The position numbers and the translations under genes are program-made. A stretch of DNA of 64,000 bases from Polyangium jinanense (GTDB taxonomy: Bacteria; Myxococcota; Polyangia; Polyangiales; Polyangiaceae), in assembly GCF_028435365.1 (NCBI RefSeq), contig NZ_JAGTJJ010000046.1, forward strand, positions 1-64,000, written 5' to 3'. Below are positions 16,098-24,416 of the stretch, in pieces. How positions within the stretch are numbered: the stretch's first letter is position 1; each line of letters begins with the position of its first letter. The notes beneath the pieces are model-generated. The model saw nothing but the letters and a program-made list of their open reading frames with translations, did not search any database and was not told where the DNA came from.

Positions 16098-17003
16098 ATG
16101 ACCGTGCGGCCGACCCCCCTTTCGTGTTTCGTGCTGCTCGTCCTTTCCCTCGCTGGTTGTGCCGATGAGGAATCGAGCACGGAGGTGGTGGTCGGCCTCA
16201 CGACCAACATGGCCGTTGGTTTCGATTTTTATGAGCTCGATCGGACCCTGAAGGTCGACGGCGTCGCCCTGCAAAGCGAGCATCTTTCGTATGGCGCGGG
16301 GAGTTTGCTCCTCCCGGCGGAGCTTCGGGTTCCGACGGCGGAGGACGGCGCCACGATCGAGCTGTCCCTCACGGCAAAACGTATTGGCGAGGACACCCCC
16401 GTCGTGACGCGCGAGGCAAGGACGCGCGTGCTCGGCGGGCAATCGCTGCTCTTGCCCGTCTCCCTGGACGAGGCGTGCGCCTTGGTCTCGTGCGCGGCGA
16501 ATTCGACCTGTGTGCGAGGCGCGTGCGTCGATCCCTTCCTCGACCCGTCGTCCCTCGCGGCCTACGATCCGGCGTGGATCCATTCGGCGGACGATGCGTG
16601 CAAGACGGCGTCGTCGGGGGATCCGGCCATCGTGGTCGGGCAGGGGCAAATGGCGTTCGCCACGCTCACGGAGAGCGAGGTGGTGCCGATCGAGCAGGGC
16701 CCGCAAGGAGGCCACCACGTGTGGCTCGCGCTCCGCGTGACGGGCCTCCGCCAGATGGGCTCGAAGCTCAAGGTGAGCGGGTTCTATCCCGATCTCGAAT
16801 ACAAGCTGCCTCCGTTCTCCTCGCAGGTCACGCTCCGCAAAGCAGGCGACCATTGCGAGATGTACGGGATCCGGTTCCAGGTGGACCGAGGCATCGCGGT
16901 CGAGACCGTCCGGGGCCTTCCACTCGACATCGATCTCGTCCTGACGGACCCGACCGGCGATACCGCGACGGCCCGAACGCAGGTCGTCATCGCGCCCTCA
17001 TGA
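16098..17003 (+). CDS. Putative lipoprotein with EGF-like Cys motif
   Basis: The protein has 301 residues. The lipobox LAGC follows a hydrophobic signal (CFVLLVLSLAGC). The first ~120 residues look like beta-strands. A short Cys cluster CALVSCAANSTCVRGACVDP follows, as in myxobacterial EGF-like spacers. A second beta-rich domain (about 190-300) completes the chain. No enzyme motif is visible. It begins 4 bp after the Cys-rich gene and overlaps the next gene by ATGA, so these are one operon. Confidence 0.7.
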   Translation: MTVRPTPLSCFVLLVLSLAGCADEESSTEVVVGLTTNMAVGFDFYELDRTLKVDGVALQSEHLSYGAGSLLLPAELRVPTAEDGATIELSLTAKRIGEDTPVVTREARTRVLGGQSLLLPVSLDEACALVSCAANSTCVRGACVDPFLDPSSLAAYDPAWIHSADDACKTASSGDPAIVVGQGQMAFATLTESEVVPIEQGPQGGHHVWLALRVTGLRQMGSKLKVSGFYPDLEYKLPPFSSQVTLRKAGDHCEMYGIRFQVDRGIAVETVRGLPLDIDLVLTDPTGDTATARTQVVIAPS

Positions 17004-17518
17004 CACAAGAATCCCTCATGAGAACGGAGAGCGAACGAGCCGAACGACGCAAGCGGTGGGGCGACCGCGTGCCCGTATGTGTCGTCTTCATTGGGCTACC
17101 CGGGGCCGGAAAGTCGACGTTCTTCCGGGCGCGGTTCGTCGACACGCACATCCGCATCAACGGCGACATGCTCCGCACGGCGGCCCGCGAGCGGCTGCTC
17201 GTCGACGCTTGCCTGCAAGGCGGCACGAGCTTCGTCGTCGACAAGACCAACGTCTCCCGCGCCGAACGAGCGAGGTACATCCAATCCGCGCTCGAAGCGG
17301 GATTTTTCGTGCACGGGTATTTTTTCGAGAGCCGGAAGGACGTCTGCCTCGATCGCAATGCGAAGCGCCCGCCCCACGAGCGCGTGCCGGACGTGGCCGT
17401 GCTCGGAATGCGGTCGAGGATGGAGCTACCCTCGCGGGAGGAGGGATTCGACGAGCTCTTTTTCGTGCGCGGGGTGGAGGGGACGTGGTTCGTGGAGGCG
17501 TATCGCGAGGGAACGTGA
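17000..17518 (+). CDS. P-loop kinase (AAA_33 / polynucleotide-kinase-like)
   Basis: The protein has 172 residues from the ATG at 17000 (overlapping the previous stop as ATGA); an ATG at 17018 is an alternative. The Walker A motif GLPGAGKST lies near residues 33-41. INGDMLRTAARE and DKTNVSRAERARYI follow, as in the zeta-toxin/T4-Pnk-like P-loop kinases that phosphorylate nucleic acid ends or small molecules. The lid Arg cluster appears as RNAKRPPHERVP. The substrate cannot be told. Confidence 0.8.
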   Translation: MTQESLMRTESERAERRKRWGDRVPVCVVFIGLPGAGKSTFFRARFVDTHIRINGDMLRTAARERLLVDACLQGGTSFVVDKTNVSRAERARYIQSALEAGFFVHGYFFESRKDVCLDRNAKRPPHERVPDVAVLGMRSRMELPSREEGFDELFFVRGVEGTWFVEAYREGT

Positions 17519-17535
17519 CACGCGCCCCGCGTGCG

Positions 17536-18336
17536 TCACGCGAGCGCGAACCAGGAGAAGCCCACGACCGAGTGATACCCCATCGCCTCGTAGACCGGAT
17601 ATCCCATGTCCGTCGCGTGCAGCACCGTGCGATGCAGGCCCGTCGCGGCTTGTGCCTCCGCCAGCGAGCGGCGCATCACGGCGTCGCCATACCCCTTTCG
17701 ACGGTGCTCGGGGTGCGTCGCCACCCACGCGACGTACAGACGCCCATCGACGGGCGACGTCAGCGTGCAACTGACGGGCTCTCCGTTCACGAAGCCGACG
17801 TGCCCGTAAAAGTCATCATCCCAGTAGAAGTCTCGCGCGATGGCCTCGCGGCCAAGCTCGATCGGCATTCCGTACGAGATCATATTCAGATCGGAGAGCG
17901 CATTTCGCGTCTCCTGGTCGCGCACACGCCGGATCTCGAGCTCGGCAGGGAGGGGCCTCTGCGGAGGAAGGAGCACGTCGGTCACCATTCCTTTCGTGCC
18001 GAGCTGCCTTGTGAGACCCAGCCCCGAAAGTACCTCCTCTGCATCCTTGGGATCCCCGAGCCACGGGTCACACGCCGAGAAGAGCCAGGGCGCCCCGCTC
18101 GCCTTGCCGTACTCGATGGCCATGCGGCACCGCTTCGCGAGGTCGTCCCGGTCACGCACGGGCGAGGAGAGATGAATCAGGTTGACGAAGGTCATCGGCG
18201 TGCCCGAGAGGGTGACCGTGATCCCGGGCAACGCCTCGACCTTCGCGTCGGGGAACTTGCCGGCGAAGATGCTCCATATCCGGATCATCTGATCAACCGA
18301 CTCCACAATCTCGTCGTTTCGTTCGTGCTGGCTCAT
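17536..18336 (-). CDS. GNAT family N-acetyltransferase
   Basis: The protein has 266 residues. The C-terminal half (about 150-266) is a GNAT fold with the acetyl-CoA loop VAWVATHPEHRRKGYGDAVM and the late motif DMGYPVYEAMGYHSV. The N-terminal half is a degenerate GNAT-like or unknown domain. Such two-part proteins acetylate small amines or protein N-termini, but the substrate is unknown. The gene is convergent with the kinase at 17000, the stops 18 bp apart. Confidence 0.8.
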   Translation of the reverse strand: MSQHERNDEIVESVDQMIRIWSIFAGKFPDAKVEALPGITVTLSGTPMTFVNLIHLSSPVRDRDDLAKRCRMAIEYGKASGAPWLFSACDPWLGDPKDAEEVLSGLGLTRQLGTKGMVTDVLLPPQRPLPAELEIRRVRDQETRNALSDLNMISYGMPIELGREAIARDFYWDDDFYGHVGFVNGEPVSCTLTSPVDGRLYVAWVATHPEHRRKGYGDAVMRRSLAEAQAATGLHRTVLHATDMGYPVYEAMGYHSVVGFSWFALA

Positions 18337-18490
18337 GGGTAAGGTGCGGGCAGGTTATGCTGTCGTCGCGCCGCGCGTCAATGATCCTGGAACGGGGTGG
18401 AAGATTGCCGTGAGCTTGTCCTCGGCTTGATCGCAAAGTTGGCGCAGGGTTCGTTGGAACAAAAGGCACGCCTCGGTGTCGAGGCGCGCC

Positions 18491-19120
18491 ATGAACATTC
18501 TCCGCATGGCTCTTCTGTGTTTCCTGACCCTCCCCGCCTGCTCCAGTGACACGGGGAGAAACGTCTTTTCCAGCGGTGGCGGCTTCGAGGGCGGCGAGGG
18601 CGGCGCCGGGGGTGGTGCCGCTTCGAGTTCGTCGAGCGCGAGCTCCGGCAGCGGCGACGGAGGTGGTGCCTCGTGTGGCCCCTCCCTGGGGTTGCTCTCG
18701 TTTCACGGCGTGCGCACGACCTCGTTCGATAACACGACGGCCATGGTCTCGGGGACGTACAGCAACCCGAACGACAGCACGCTCTCCGCGTACTGGGAGG
18801 CCGACGGAATGCTGCAGCTCCACGCCGAGAATGCGGATTGGGAGGTGGAGCTGAGTCTCCAGCTCGGGGCGAACATCGATCCGCCTTTGACGATCACCCC
18901 GGTGAGCTTCCCGCATTCCGTGTACGGAGCGTGCTTCAGCAGTGGCATCGGAATGGGAAATTCGTATTGCGCTGACGACGCCTTCGAGGTGACGGTGGAC
19001 AGCCTGGAGTGCAATCACATCCAGGGCTCGTTCAAGGGCAGGGCCATATCCCTCAACGACCTCTATTTCCTCGACGTCGATATGGGCACGTTCGACGTGC
19101 CGATCGGTTCGATGCCTTGA
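18491..19120 (+). CDS. Small lipoprotein with Gly/Ser linker
   Basis: The protein has 209 residues. The signal MNILRMALLCFLTLPAC has lipobox LPAC. A low-complexity Gly/Ser linker (about 28-62) leads to a beta-sandwich-like domain with Cys residues (CGPS, GACFSSG, SYCADD, LECNH). GTG at 18476 is a possible earlier start but would put charged residues before the signal. No family was recognised. This is the typical layout of myxobacterial outer-surface lipoproteins. Confidence 0.7.
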   Translation: MNILRMALLCFLTLPACSSDTGRNVFSSGGGFEGGEGGAGGGAASSSSSASSGSGDGGGASCGPSLGLLSFHGVRTTSFDNTTAMVSGTYSNPNDSTLSAYWEADGMLQLHAENADWEVELSLQLGANIDPPLTITPVSFPHSVYGACFSSGIGMGNSYCADDAFEVTVDSLECNHIQGSFKGRAISLNDLYFLDVDMGTFDVPIGSMP

Positions 19121-19217
19121 TGGGCGAGACCCGTCCCCGACATCACGTTTGGTTGCAGCACAAAACGAACGTGCCGCATGCTTTTGCCCGGGCCCGGCAA
19201 GATGCTATTGAAGAGGG

Positions 19218-19532
19218 ATGCGAGCCATTCTCCTCCTCGGTTGTCTTCTGGTCACTTCAATGACCACCGGCTGCGTCGCTACGGTGCGTGGCGGTGCATA
19301 CGCGCGCGATGACGATCGTTGGGACAGGAACCGGTCCCGCACGACCACGTACCGATCGACGTCCTCGCGTCCGAGCGCGTCCCGTCCGAGCACCCCACGT
19401 CCCTATGCCAGTCGCGCCAGCGACGATGATTGCCCCCCGGGGCACCGCTGGTCCGACGGCCGCTGCCACGACACCGGCAAGGGACACGATCCCAACAAGC
19501 ATCGTGGCCATGGCAAGGCCAAGAAGAAGTAG
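19218..19532 (+). CDS. Small basic lipoprotein, Ser/Arg/Pro-rich
   Basis: The protein has 104 residues. The lipoprotein signal ends TTGC. The mature part is of low complexity (TYRSTSSRPSASRPSTPRPY), followed by a small Cys pair (DDDCPPGHRWSDGRCHD) and a Lys/His-rich tail. It may bind polyanions such as polysaccharide or DNA, from composition only. RBS GAAGAGGG precedes the ATG. Confidence 0.65.
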   Translation: MRAILLLGCLLVTSMTTGCVATVRGGAYARDDDRWDRNRSRTTTYRSTSSRPSASRPSTPRPYASRASDDDCPPGHRWSDGRCHDTGKGHDPNKHRGHGKAKKK

Positions 19533-19620
19533 CGACGAAAAGGACGAGGCCGATCTCGTTCACGAGCTCGAAGCGCGGCTTCTCGAGATCACGAACGACG
19601 GGGACGTGCGGAGCTCGACC

Positions 19621-19780
19621 TAGAGCATCGACCGGTTCGATGCTCGGAAGATCGCGAAGCGATCTTCCCTCGGGGGGTGAATCGGCCGGGCTTTGCCCGG
19701 ACGAGAGGGGGACGCGAGGCGTCCCCCTCGGGACAAAAGAGCTAGGACATCGAGCGGTTGCAAACCGACCGATGTCCTAG
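19621..19780. repeat. Chain of five hairpins between convergent genes
   Basis: The hairpins are GAGCATCGA/TCGATGCTC (19623-19645), GGAAGATCGC/GCGATCTTCC (19646-19668), CCGGGC/GCCCGG (19686-19700), GAGGGGGACGC/GCGTCCCCCTC (19705-19729) and CTAGGACATCG/CGATGTCCTAG (19742-19780). All are perfect stems with short loops, except the last, which has a longer loop with a nested CGGTT/AACCG. The last stem overlaps the stop codon of the minus-strand gene at 19777. The architecture resembles the R1-R4 repeats but the sequence differs. Confidence 0.8.
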
Positions 19781-20463
19781 CGCGCGCGCCGGACGAGGAA
19801 CGTGACGCCCCAGAACAGGAGCGCGCCCGGCAGACCTCCCACGAAGATCGGCAGCAAAAGCTCGATCGTCAACGGCGCGGGCCGGCGTTCGAGGTACCAC
19901 GCGACCGCCGGGAGCGAGCCGAGCGAGACGGCCACGAGCGCGATACAAAAGCCGAGGCGCGCGAGCGCCGTGCGGCCATGCACGAGCCCCGCAACGAGCC
20001 CGAACAGCGCAGCCACGACGATGGCCGGGGCGAGCGCGTCGGGATCGCCGAACCAATCTTCGAGCCAGCCCGCGCGGATCACGGCCCCGGCCACGCCGCC
20101 GCCGGCCGCAATGCCGAAATTCCTCGCCGCACGCAGGCTCTCGGGGTCCGCGTGGTTGTCATCCATGGCGGCGCGGATCTCGGCGCGCGCGGCGTCGACC
20201 ATTTCGCGCGGTTCACGCCCTTCGCGGCGCAGCATGTACGCGGCGAGGACGAACATCAGGACGAGCGCCGGAACCTCGGTCACGATGAACGTGAGGCCGG
20301 CGGCCGCAAGCGGATGCTGCGCGGGATTTTCGCCGAGCTTGGCTGCGAGGAACACCGCGTAGGGACCGGTTCCGGTCGCGACCCAGTGTACCGTGAGCGC
20401 CAGCGCCCCGGCGCAGAGGAGGCCACCCGTGATCCGGGCCCGAAGCGGGAGCGTATGCTGCAC
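19777..20463 (-). CDS. Multi-pass inner membrane protein of unknown function
   Basis: The protein has about 228 residues from GTG 20463. About six hydrophobic segments can be seen (ITGGLLCAGALALTVHWVA, AGLTFIVTEVPALVLMFVLA, FGIAAGGGVAGAVI, IVVAALFGLVAGLVHG, FCIALVAVSLGSLPAVAW, LLLPIFVGGLPGALLFWGV). A hydrophilic loop EGREPREMVDAARAEIRAAM lies after the second. The start is uncertain: the upstream reading is not protein-like, and the GTG lies 14 nt after the previous gene's stop. No transporter family was recognised. Confidence 0.6.
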   Translation of the reverse strand: MQHTLPLRARITGGLLCAGALALTVHWVATGTGPYAVFLAAKLGENPAQHPLAAAGLTFIVTEVPALVLMFVLAAYMLRREGREPREMVDAARAEIRAAMDDNHADPESLRAARNFGIAAGGGVAGAVIRAGWLEDWFGDPDALAPAIVVAALFGLVAGLVHGRTALARLGFCIALVAVSLGSLPAVAWYLERRPAPLTIELLLPIFVGGLPGALLFWGVTFLVRRAR

Positions 20464-20477
20464 GGCGTGGATGTATC

Positions 20478-20726
20478 CTAAGGTTTTTTGATCGGCTTCT
20501 GGGTCTCGCAATCCACCTGCTCGACCCAAGGCGGATTCGCGGCGTGTGTGATCGAGCAGGTCCCGTCTTCGTTGCGCGAAAAACCTTCCTTCACGCTCCC
20601 GAGGTTCGGCACATAGATGTCGTCGTTCGGGTCCGGCTTGGCGGGCTCCTGCGCCGCTCCGCCGCACCCCGCGGAGATCGTGACCACGAACGCGGCTGCG
20701 AGCCGCGGAGCTTTCTTGTGTCTCAT
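20478..20726 (-). CDS. Small putative lipoprotein
   Basis: The protein has 82 residues. A signal with lipobox SAGC is followed by a short acidic/Pro linker and a small domain ending with a Cys pair (GTCSITHAANPPWVEQVDCE) and a basic tail. It lies just upstream of the membrane protein gene on the same strand and is probably co-transcribed with it. The function is unknown. Confidence 0.6.
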   Translation of the reverse strand: MRHKKAPRLAAAFVVTISAGCGGAAQEPAKPDPNDDIYVPNLGSVKEGFSRNEDGTCSITHAANPPWVEQVDCETQKPIKKP

Positions 20727-20758
20727 CCTGCCGAGTAGATGCGAGCCCCGCCGCCCCG

Positions 20759-21532
20759 TCAAGCAGACGAAACGCGCGTCGCCACGACGAACCTTCGCGT
20801 GAACGGAAACGGCGTGCCGTAAGGCCGGGCAGGGTAGTCCGATTGCAGGAGCGGACGGAGCGTATCGAGGAAGGCGGCACCTTCCTCGGGCCCGAGCGCG
20901 GTCACGATGGGGCGCAGCGTGGTGCCGAGCAACCATTGCAAGACCGCGTTCTCGCCGGGCAACACGTGCAGGTACGTCGTATCCCACGCCTCGACCGTGA
21001 ACCCGAGGCCGACGAGGTGATCCAGATAAAAAGCCAGGGGCTCGGCGTGCCCTCGGCGCACGTCACGGAGCGCGCTTGCGAAGCGGGGCAGGGCGCGGAC
21101 CTCTTCCACGCACCGATGCGAAGGCGCCTCGAAATTCGCGGGGATCTGAAAGGCCAGCGTCCCGCCCGGGGAGAGCAGGCCCGCGAGGTGCGCGAGCAGG
21201 GCGGCGTGGTCGTCGAGCCAATGGATGGCCGCATTCGAGAAGAGCACGGAGGCGGGCCCGGGCAAGGGGACACGCGCGAGGTCAGCCTGGAGGAACCGGA
21301 CGCGCGAGGACGCGTGTTTCGTCTGCGCGTCGGCGAGCATGGCCGCGGAGCTGTCCACGCCGAGGATCTCGGCTTCGGGCCAGCGCTCGGCCAGGGCGAG
21401 CGTCAGGTCGCCCGTGCCGCAACCGAGATCGACGACCCGCGCGGGGGCCAATGCGTTCACCTGGGCGAGCAAATCGAAGAACGGTCTGCGTCGCGCTTCG
21501 CGGAACAGGCTGTATTGCTTCGGATCCCACAT
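20759..21532 (-). CDS. tam: Trans-aconitate 2-methyltransferase-like SAM methyltransferase
   Basis: The protein has 257 residues. It begins MWDPKQYSLF, as Tam proteins do. SAM motif I is VVDLGCGTGDLTLAL (about 38-52), motif II-like ILGVDSSAAMLADA, then ADLARVPL and VLFSNAAIHWLDDH, the last typical of the Tam family. Tam methylates trans-aconitate, which inhibits aconitase, in the cytosol. I chose the ATG at 21532 over an earlier one seven codons upstream to match the family N-terminus. It is divergent from the Thg1-like gene. Confidence 0.85.
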   Translation of the reverse strand: MWDPKQYSLFREARRRPFFDLLAQVNALAPARVVDLGCGTGDLTLALAERWPEAEILGVDSSAAMLADAQTKHASSRVRFLQADLARVPLPGPASVLFSNAAIHWLDDHAALLAHLAGLLSPGGTLAFQIPANFEAPSHRCVEEVRALPRFASALRDVRRGHAEPLAFYLDHLVGLGFTVEAWDTTYLHVLPGENAVLQWLLGTTLRPIVTALGPEEGAAFLDTLRPLLQSDYPARPYGTPFPFTRRFVVATRVSSA

Positions 21533-21620
21533 GGAACACGGGTCACGTAACACGACCTCGCCGCGGTCGCATGCAGGATCTTTCGCGACGTGGCCCTGCG
21601 ACTGCTACCTTGGCCGCGCC

Positions 21621-22421
21621 ATGAAGTTCGACGATCTCGAAGCGAAGATGCGGATCTACGAGACCGCGCACGATCACCAGGTCCTTCCGGGGATCTACAT
21701 GGTCGCGCGCCTCGACGGCCGCGGCTTCACCAAGCTCGTCCGCGAGCGCAAGCCGTTCGAGGCGCCGTTCGACGTCCGCGTCCGCGACATGATGGTCGAG
21801 ACGACCAAGCACCTCATGGACTGCGGATTCCCGGTGGTCTACGGCTACACGCAAAGCGACGAGATCTCCCTCCTGTTTCGCCGCGACACGGACGTGTTCG
21901 GCCGCAAGCTGCGCAAGTACGAGTCGATCCTGGCCGGGGAGGCGAGCGCCAGGTTCGCCCGGCTCCTCGACGATCACGCGGTCTTCGACGCGCGCATCTC
22001 GCAGCTCCCCACCGAGCAGGACGTGGTCGATTACTTCCGCTGGCGGCACGAGGACGCGCATCGGAATGCGCTCGGCGGGCATTGCTACTGGCTGCTCCGA
22101 TCGCAGGGGCTCACGGATCGCGCGGCGACACGGCAACTCGAAGGGCAGTCGATAGCGGATCGGAACGAGCTCTTGTTCCAGAACGGGATCCAGTTCAACA
22201 ATCTGCCGGCGTGGCAAAAACGCGGCGTGGGGCTTTATTACCGCGACGTGGAGCACGTCGGCCGCGACGGGCGTGACGGAAGCCCCGTGGTCACGACGCG
22301 GCGCCGGATCCACATCGATTTCGAGTTGCCGCTGGGGCTTTCGTACACGGCGTTCGTTCGGCAGCGGATCGAGGAGGCGACGCCGGCAAAGGCGGTCCGC
22401 GACGACGAGGCGTCAGGCTGA
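21621..22421 (+). CDS. Thg1-like tRNA 3'-5' nucleotidyltransferase (TLP)
   Basis: The protein has 266 residues. The Thg1 metal-site motifs are present: VARLDGRGFTKL (about 28-39) and YGYTQSDEISLLF (about 75-87). RWRHEDAHRNALGGHCYWLL follows, as in bacterial Thg1-like proteins. Eukaryotic Thg1 adds G-1 to tRNA-His; bacterial and archaeal homologues mostly repair 5'-truncated tRNAs by templated 3'-5' addition. Only some bacteria have it, Myxococcus among them. Start ATG at 21621. Confidence 0.85.
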   Translation: MKFDDLEAKMRIYETAHDHQVLPGIYMVARLDGRGFTKLVRERKPFEAPFDVRVRDMMVETTKHLMDCGFPVVYGYTQSDEISLLFRRDTDVFGRKLRKYESILAGEASARFARLLDDHAVFDARISQLPTEQDVVDYFRWRHEDAHRNALGGHCYWLLRSQGLTDRAATRQLEGQSIADRNELLFQNGIQFNNLPAWQKRGVGLYYRDVEHVGRDGRDGSPVVTTRRRIHIDFELPLGLSYTAFVRQRIEEATPAKAVRDDEASG

Positions 22422-22475
22422 TGGAGCACGACGCTTACGTTCGTCGCTTGACAGCCGGGCGCGGAGAGCGGTCCG

Positions 22476-24416
22476 ATGAGGGGTATGCCTCGATCGGCCG
22501 CTTCGCTCCTCCTTGGCCTCGCTCTCCTCGCGCCTGCTGCGTGCGGAGGAAGTGCGTCCCAGGAGCCGGCGCCCAAAACGGCCACGAGCACCGCCGCAGG
22601 CGCCTGCGAGGCCACCACCGAGGGCGCTTGCCGGGCAGCATGCGACGGCGGAAACGCGGCCTGCTGCGAGCGCCTCGGTGACCTCGCGCTGCAGGATCGC
22701 GACCGCGGGCCTTCGCGGGCCCTCGCCGCGTCGGAGGCGTTCGGCAAGGCGTGTAGCGGGGGGCGCGCGCGCGGCTGCCAGAAGCTCTCTCACCTCATGC
22801 TGTACGGTTTTCCCGGGGCGCTCGCCGCCGACCCCGCGCAAGCCGTGACCCTCGCGCGCCGCGCCTGCGACGGCGGCGATCCTGCGGGCTGCGGCGATCT
22901 CGGGCGGATGTTCCTCCGCGGCCTCGGCGTCGACATCGACGAGCAGCGCGGGGCCCCGCTGCTCGCGCGGGCCTGCGACGAGGGCGACGGCGAGAGTTGC
23001 GACGTGCTCGGCGTCGCGCTCCTCTCCGGCCTCGCCGTCACGCCGGATCCCGAGCGCGCCCAAGAGCTCTTCGTCAAGGCAGCACAAGGGAGCGAGAAGG
23101 GCTGCGCCGCTGGGGATCCGCGCGCGTGTCTTTCGCTCGGCAAGGCGCTCGTCCTCGGACGCGGCGTGTGGCGGGACCAGGCGCGCGCCGCGGCGCTCTT
23201 CCAACGCGCCTGCATGGCGGGGTTTGCCGACGGATGCAATGGGCTGAGCATGGCCTATACGTACGGCCTCGGCGTCCCCATCGACGCGCCCCACGCCCGC
23301 GCCCTCGCGCAGCGGAGCTGCGAGGAGGGCAGCCCCCACGGCTGCGGTACGCTCGGCACCCTCCTCATCGACGGCGTGGGCGGCGCGCGGGATCCCGACG
23401 AAGGGGCCGCCGCCGCGCGGCGCGGTTGCGACGCCGATCCCTCGGCGTGCATTCACCTCGCAGCGGCGTACGAAAAGGGCGCGGGCGTGTCCAAGGATGC
23501 GCAGAAAGCAGCCTCGCTCTACCGGCGCGCATGCGCCGCCGGCAACGCGCACGCCTGCACCGCGTTCGGGCTCGTCATGGTGCACGGCGAGGGCATCACG
23601 ATGGACAAACGGGGCGGCTACGCGGTCGTCTCCGCGGCGTGTGACGCGCGCCTGCCTGATGCCTGCGCGGTGCTCGGCAAGCTCATTCAGAAAGGAACGA
23701 CGGCCGCGCCGGATCCGACGCGCGCGTTCGTGCTCTTCCTGGAGAGCTGCGAGGCGGGCGCGCCGATTGGCTGCGAGCAGGCGGGCATCGCGTATGCCGA
23801 GGGGAAGGGGACGGCGCGGGACGACGCGCGCGCGGCCGAGCTCTTTCGCCGCGCGTGTGACAGCCAGCAAGAGAGCGCGTGCCTCGAGCTCGGCCTCTTC
23901 CGCGCCGAGGGTCGCGGCGGCCCGCGCGACGAGGCCGCGTCCACCGCGCTCATCCAGAAGGCGTGCGAAGCCAAGAGCGACCTCGGCTGCGCGCTCGTCG
24001 CGGCGAAGCCAGCCGATCGCGTCGCCCTTCGCGCCAAGCACCGCACGAAGGTCGACGAATGCAATGCGCTCATCGAGGTCATCAACGCCGGCGTGGCGGA
24101 CCTCAACAAGGCGCCGCGCTCGGACGACGCCGATCCGACCGGTGCGCGCGAGCTCCGCAGGATGGCCGACGTGATGGATCGCGTGGCGCAGCAAGTGGGA
24201 GGCGTCCGGCTCACCGTACCCGAGCTCGTCCAGTTCAGCGCCGATTATCGGGGGTTGGCCGTCATCGTCGCGAAAGCCGCCCGCGCGATGGCGACGGCAG
24301 CGGACGCGAAGGACCTCGCCGCCCTCAACGCCGCGCAGGCCGACCTCGGCAAGGCGGTCAAGCGAGAGGACCCGATCGTCGACGCCATCAACACTTTTTG
24401 CCAGGAAAAACCATGA
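22476..24416 (+). CDS. Cys-rich Sel1-like repeat lipoprotein
   Basis: The protein has 646 residues. The lipobox PAAC follows a hydrophobic signal. From about residue 45 to 510 there are a dozen or more Sel1-like units of ~36 residues. Each carries a Cys pair about seven residues apart (CDGGDPAGCGDLGRMFLRGL), as in the Cys-rich Sel1 (Hcp) proteins. Disulphides probably clamp each helix pair. The last ~110 residues are helical without repeats. Sel1 proteins act as scaffolds. GGAGAG stands 7 nt before the ATG at 22476; the gene overlaps the next by ATGA. Confidence 0.8.
   Translation: MRGMPRSAASLLLGLALLAPAACGGSASQEPAPKTATSTAAGACEATTEGACRAACDGGNAACCERLGDLALQDRDRGPSRALAASEAFGKACSGGRARGCQKLSHLMLYGFPGALAADPAQAVTLARRACDGGDPAGCGDLGRMFLRGLGVDIDEQRGAPLLARACDEGDGESCDVLGVALLSGLAVTPDPERAQELFVKAAQGSEKGCAAGDPRACLSLGKALVLGRGVWRDQARAAALFQRACMAGFADGCNGLSMAYTYGLGVPIDAPHARALAQRSCEEGSPHGCGTLGTLLIDGVGGARDPDEGAAAARRGCDADPSACIHLAAAYEKGAGVSKDAQKAASLYRRACAAGNAHACTAFGLVMVHGEGITMDKRGGYAVVSAACDARLPDACAVLGKLIQKGTTAAPDPTRAFVLFLESCEAGAPIGCEQAGIAYAEGKGTARDDARAAELFRRACDSQQESACLELGLFRAEGRGGPRDEAASTALIQKACEAKSDLGCALVAAKPADRVALRAKHRTKVDECNALIEVINAGVADLNKAPRSDDADPTGARELRRMADVMDRVAQQVGGVRLTVPELVQFSADYRGLAVIVAKAARAMATAADAKDLAALNAAQADLGKAVKREDPIVDAINTFCQEKP

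Noticed and set aside
19183..19200. TTGCC...GGCAA inverted repeat near 19190 as a fourth enhancer site
   Set aside because: The arms are spaced by a different number of bases than in the three CTTGC-N8-GCAAG sites, and no -24/-12 promoter follows at enhancer distance.
21591..21605. TGGCCCTGCGACTGC as a sigma-54 promoter for the Thg1-like gene
   Set aside because: It ends 15 bp before the ATG, too close for a leader with a ribosome site. No enhancer motif is near. It shows that single matches arise by chance in this GC-rich DNA.
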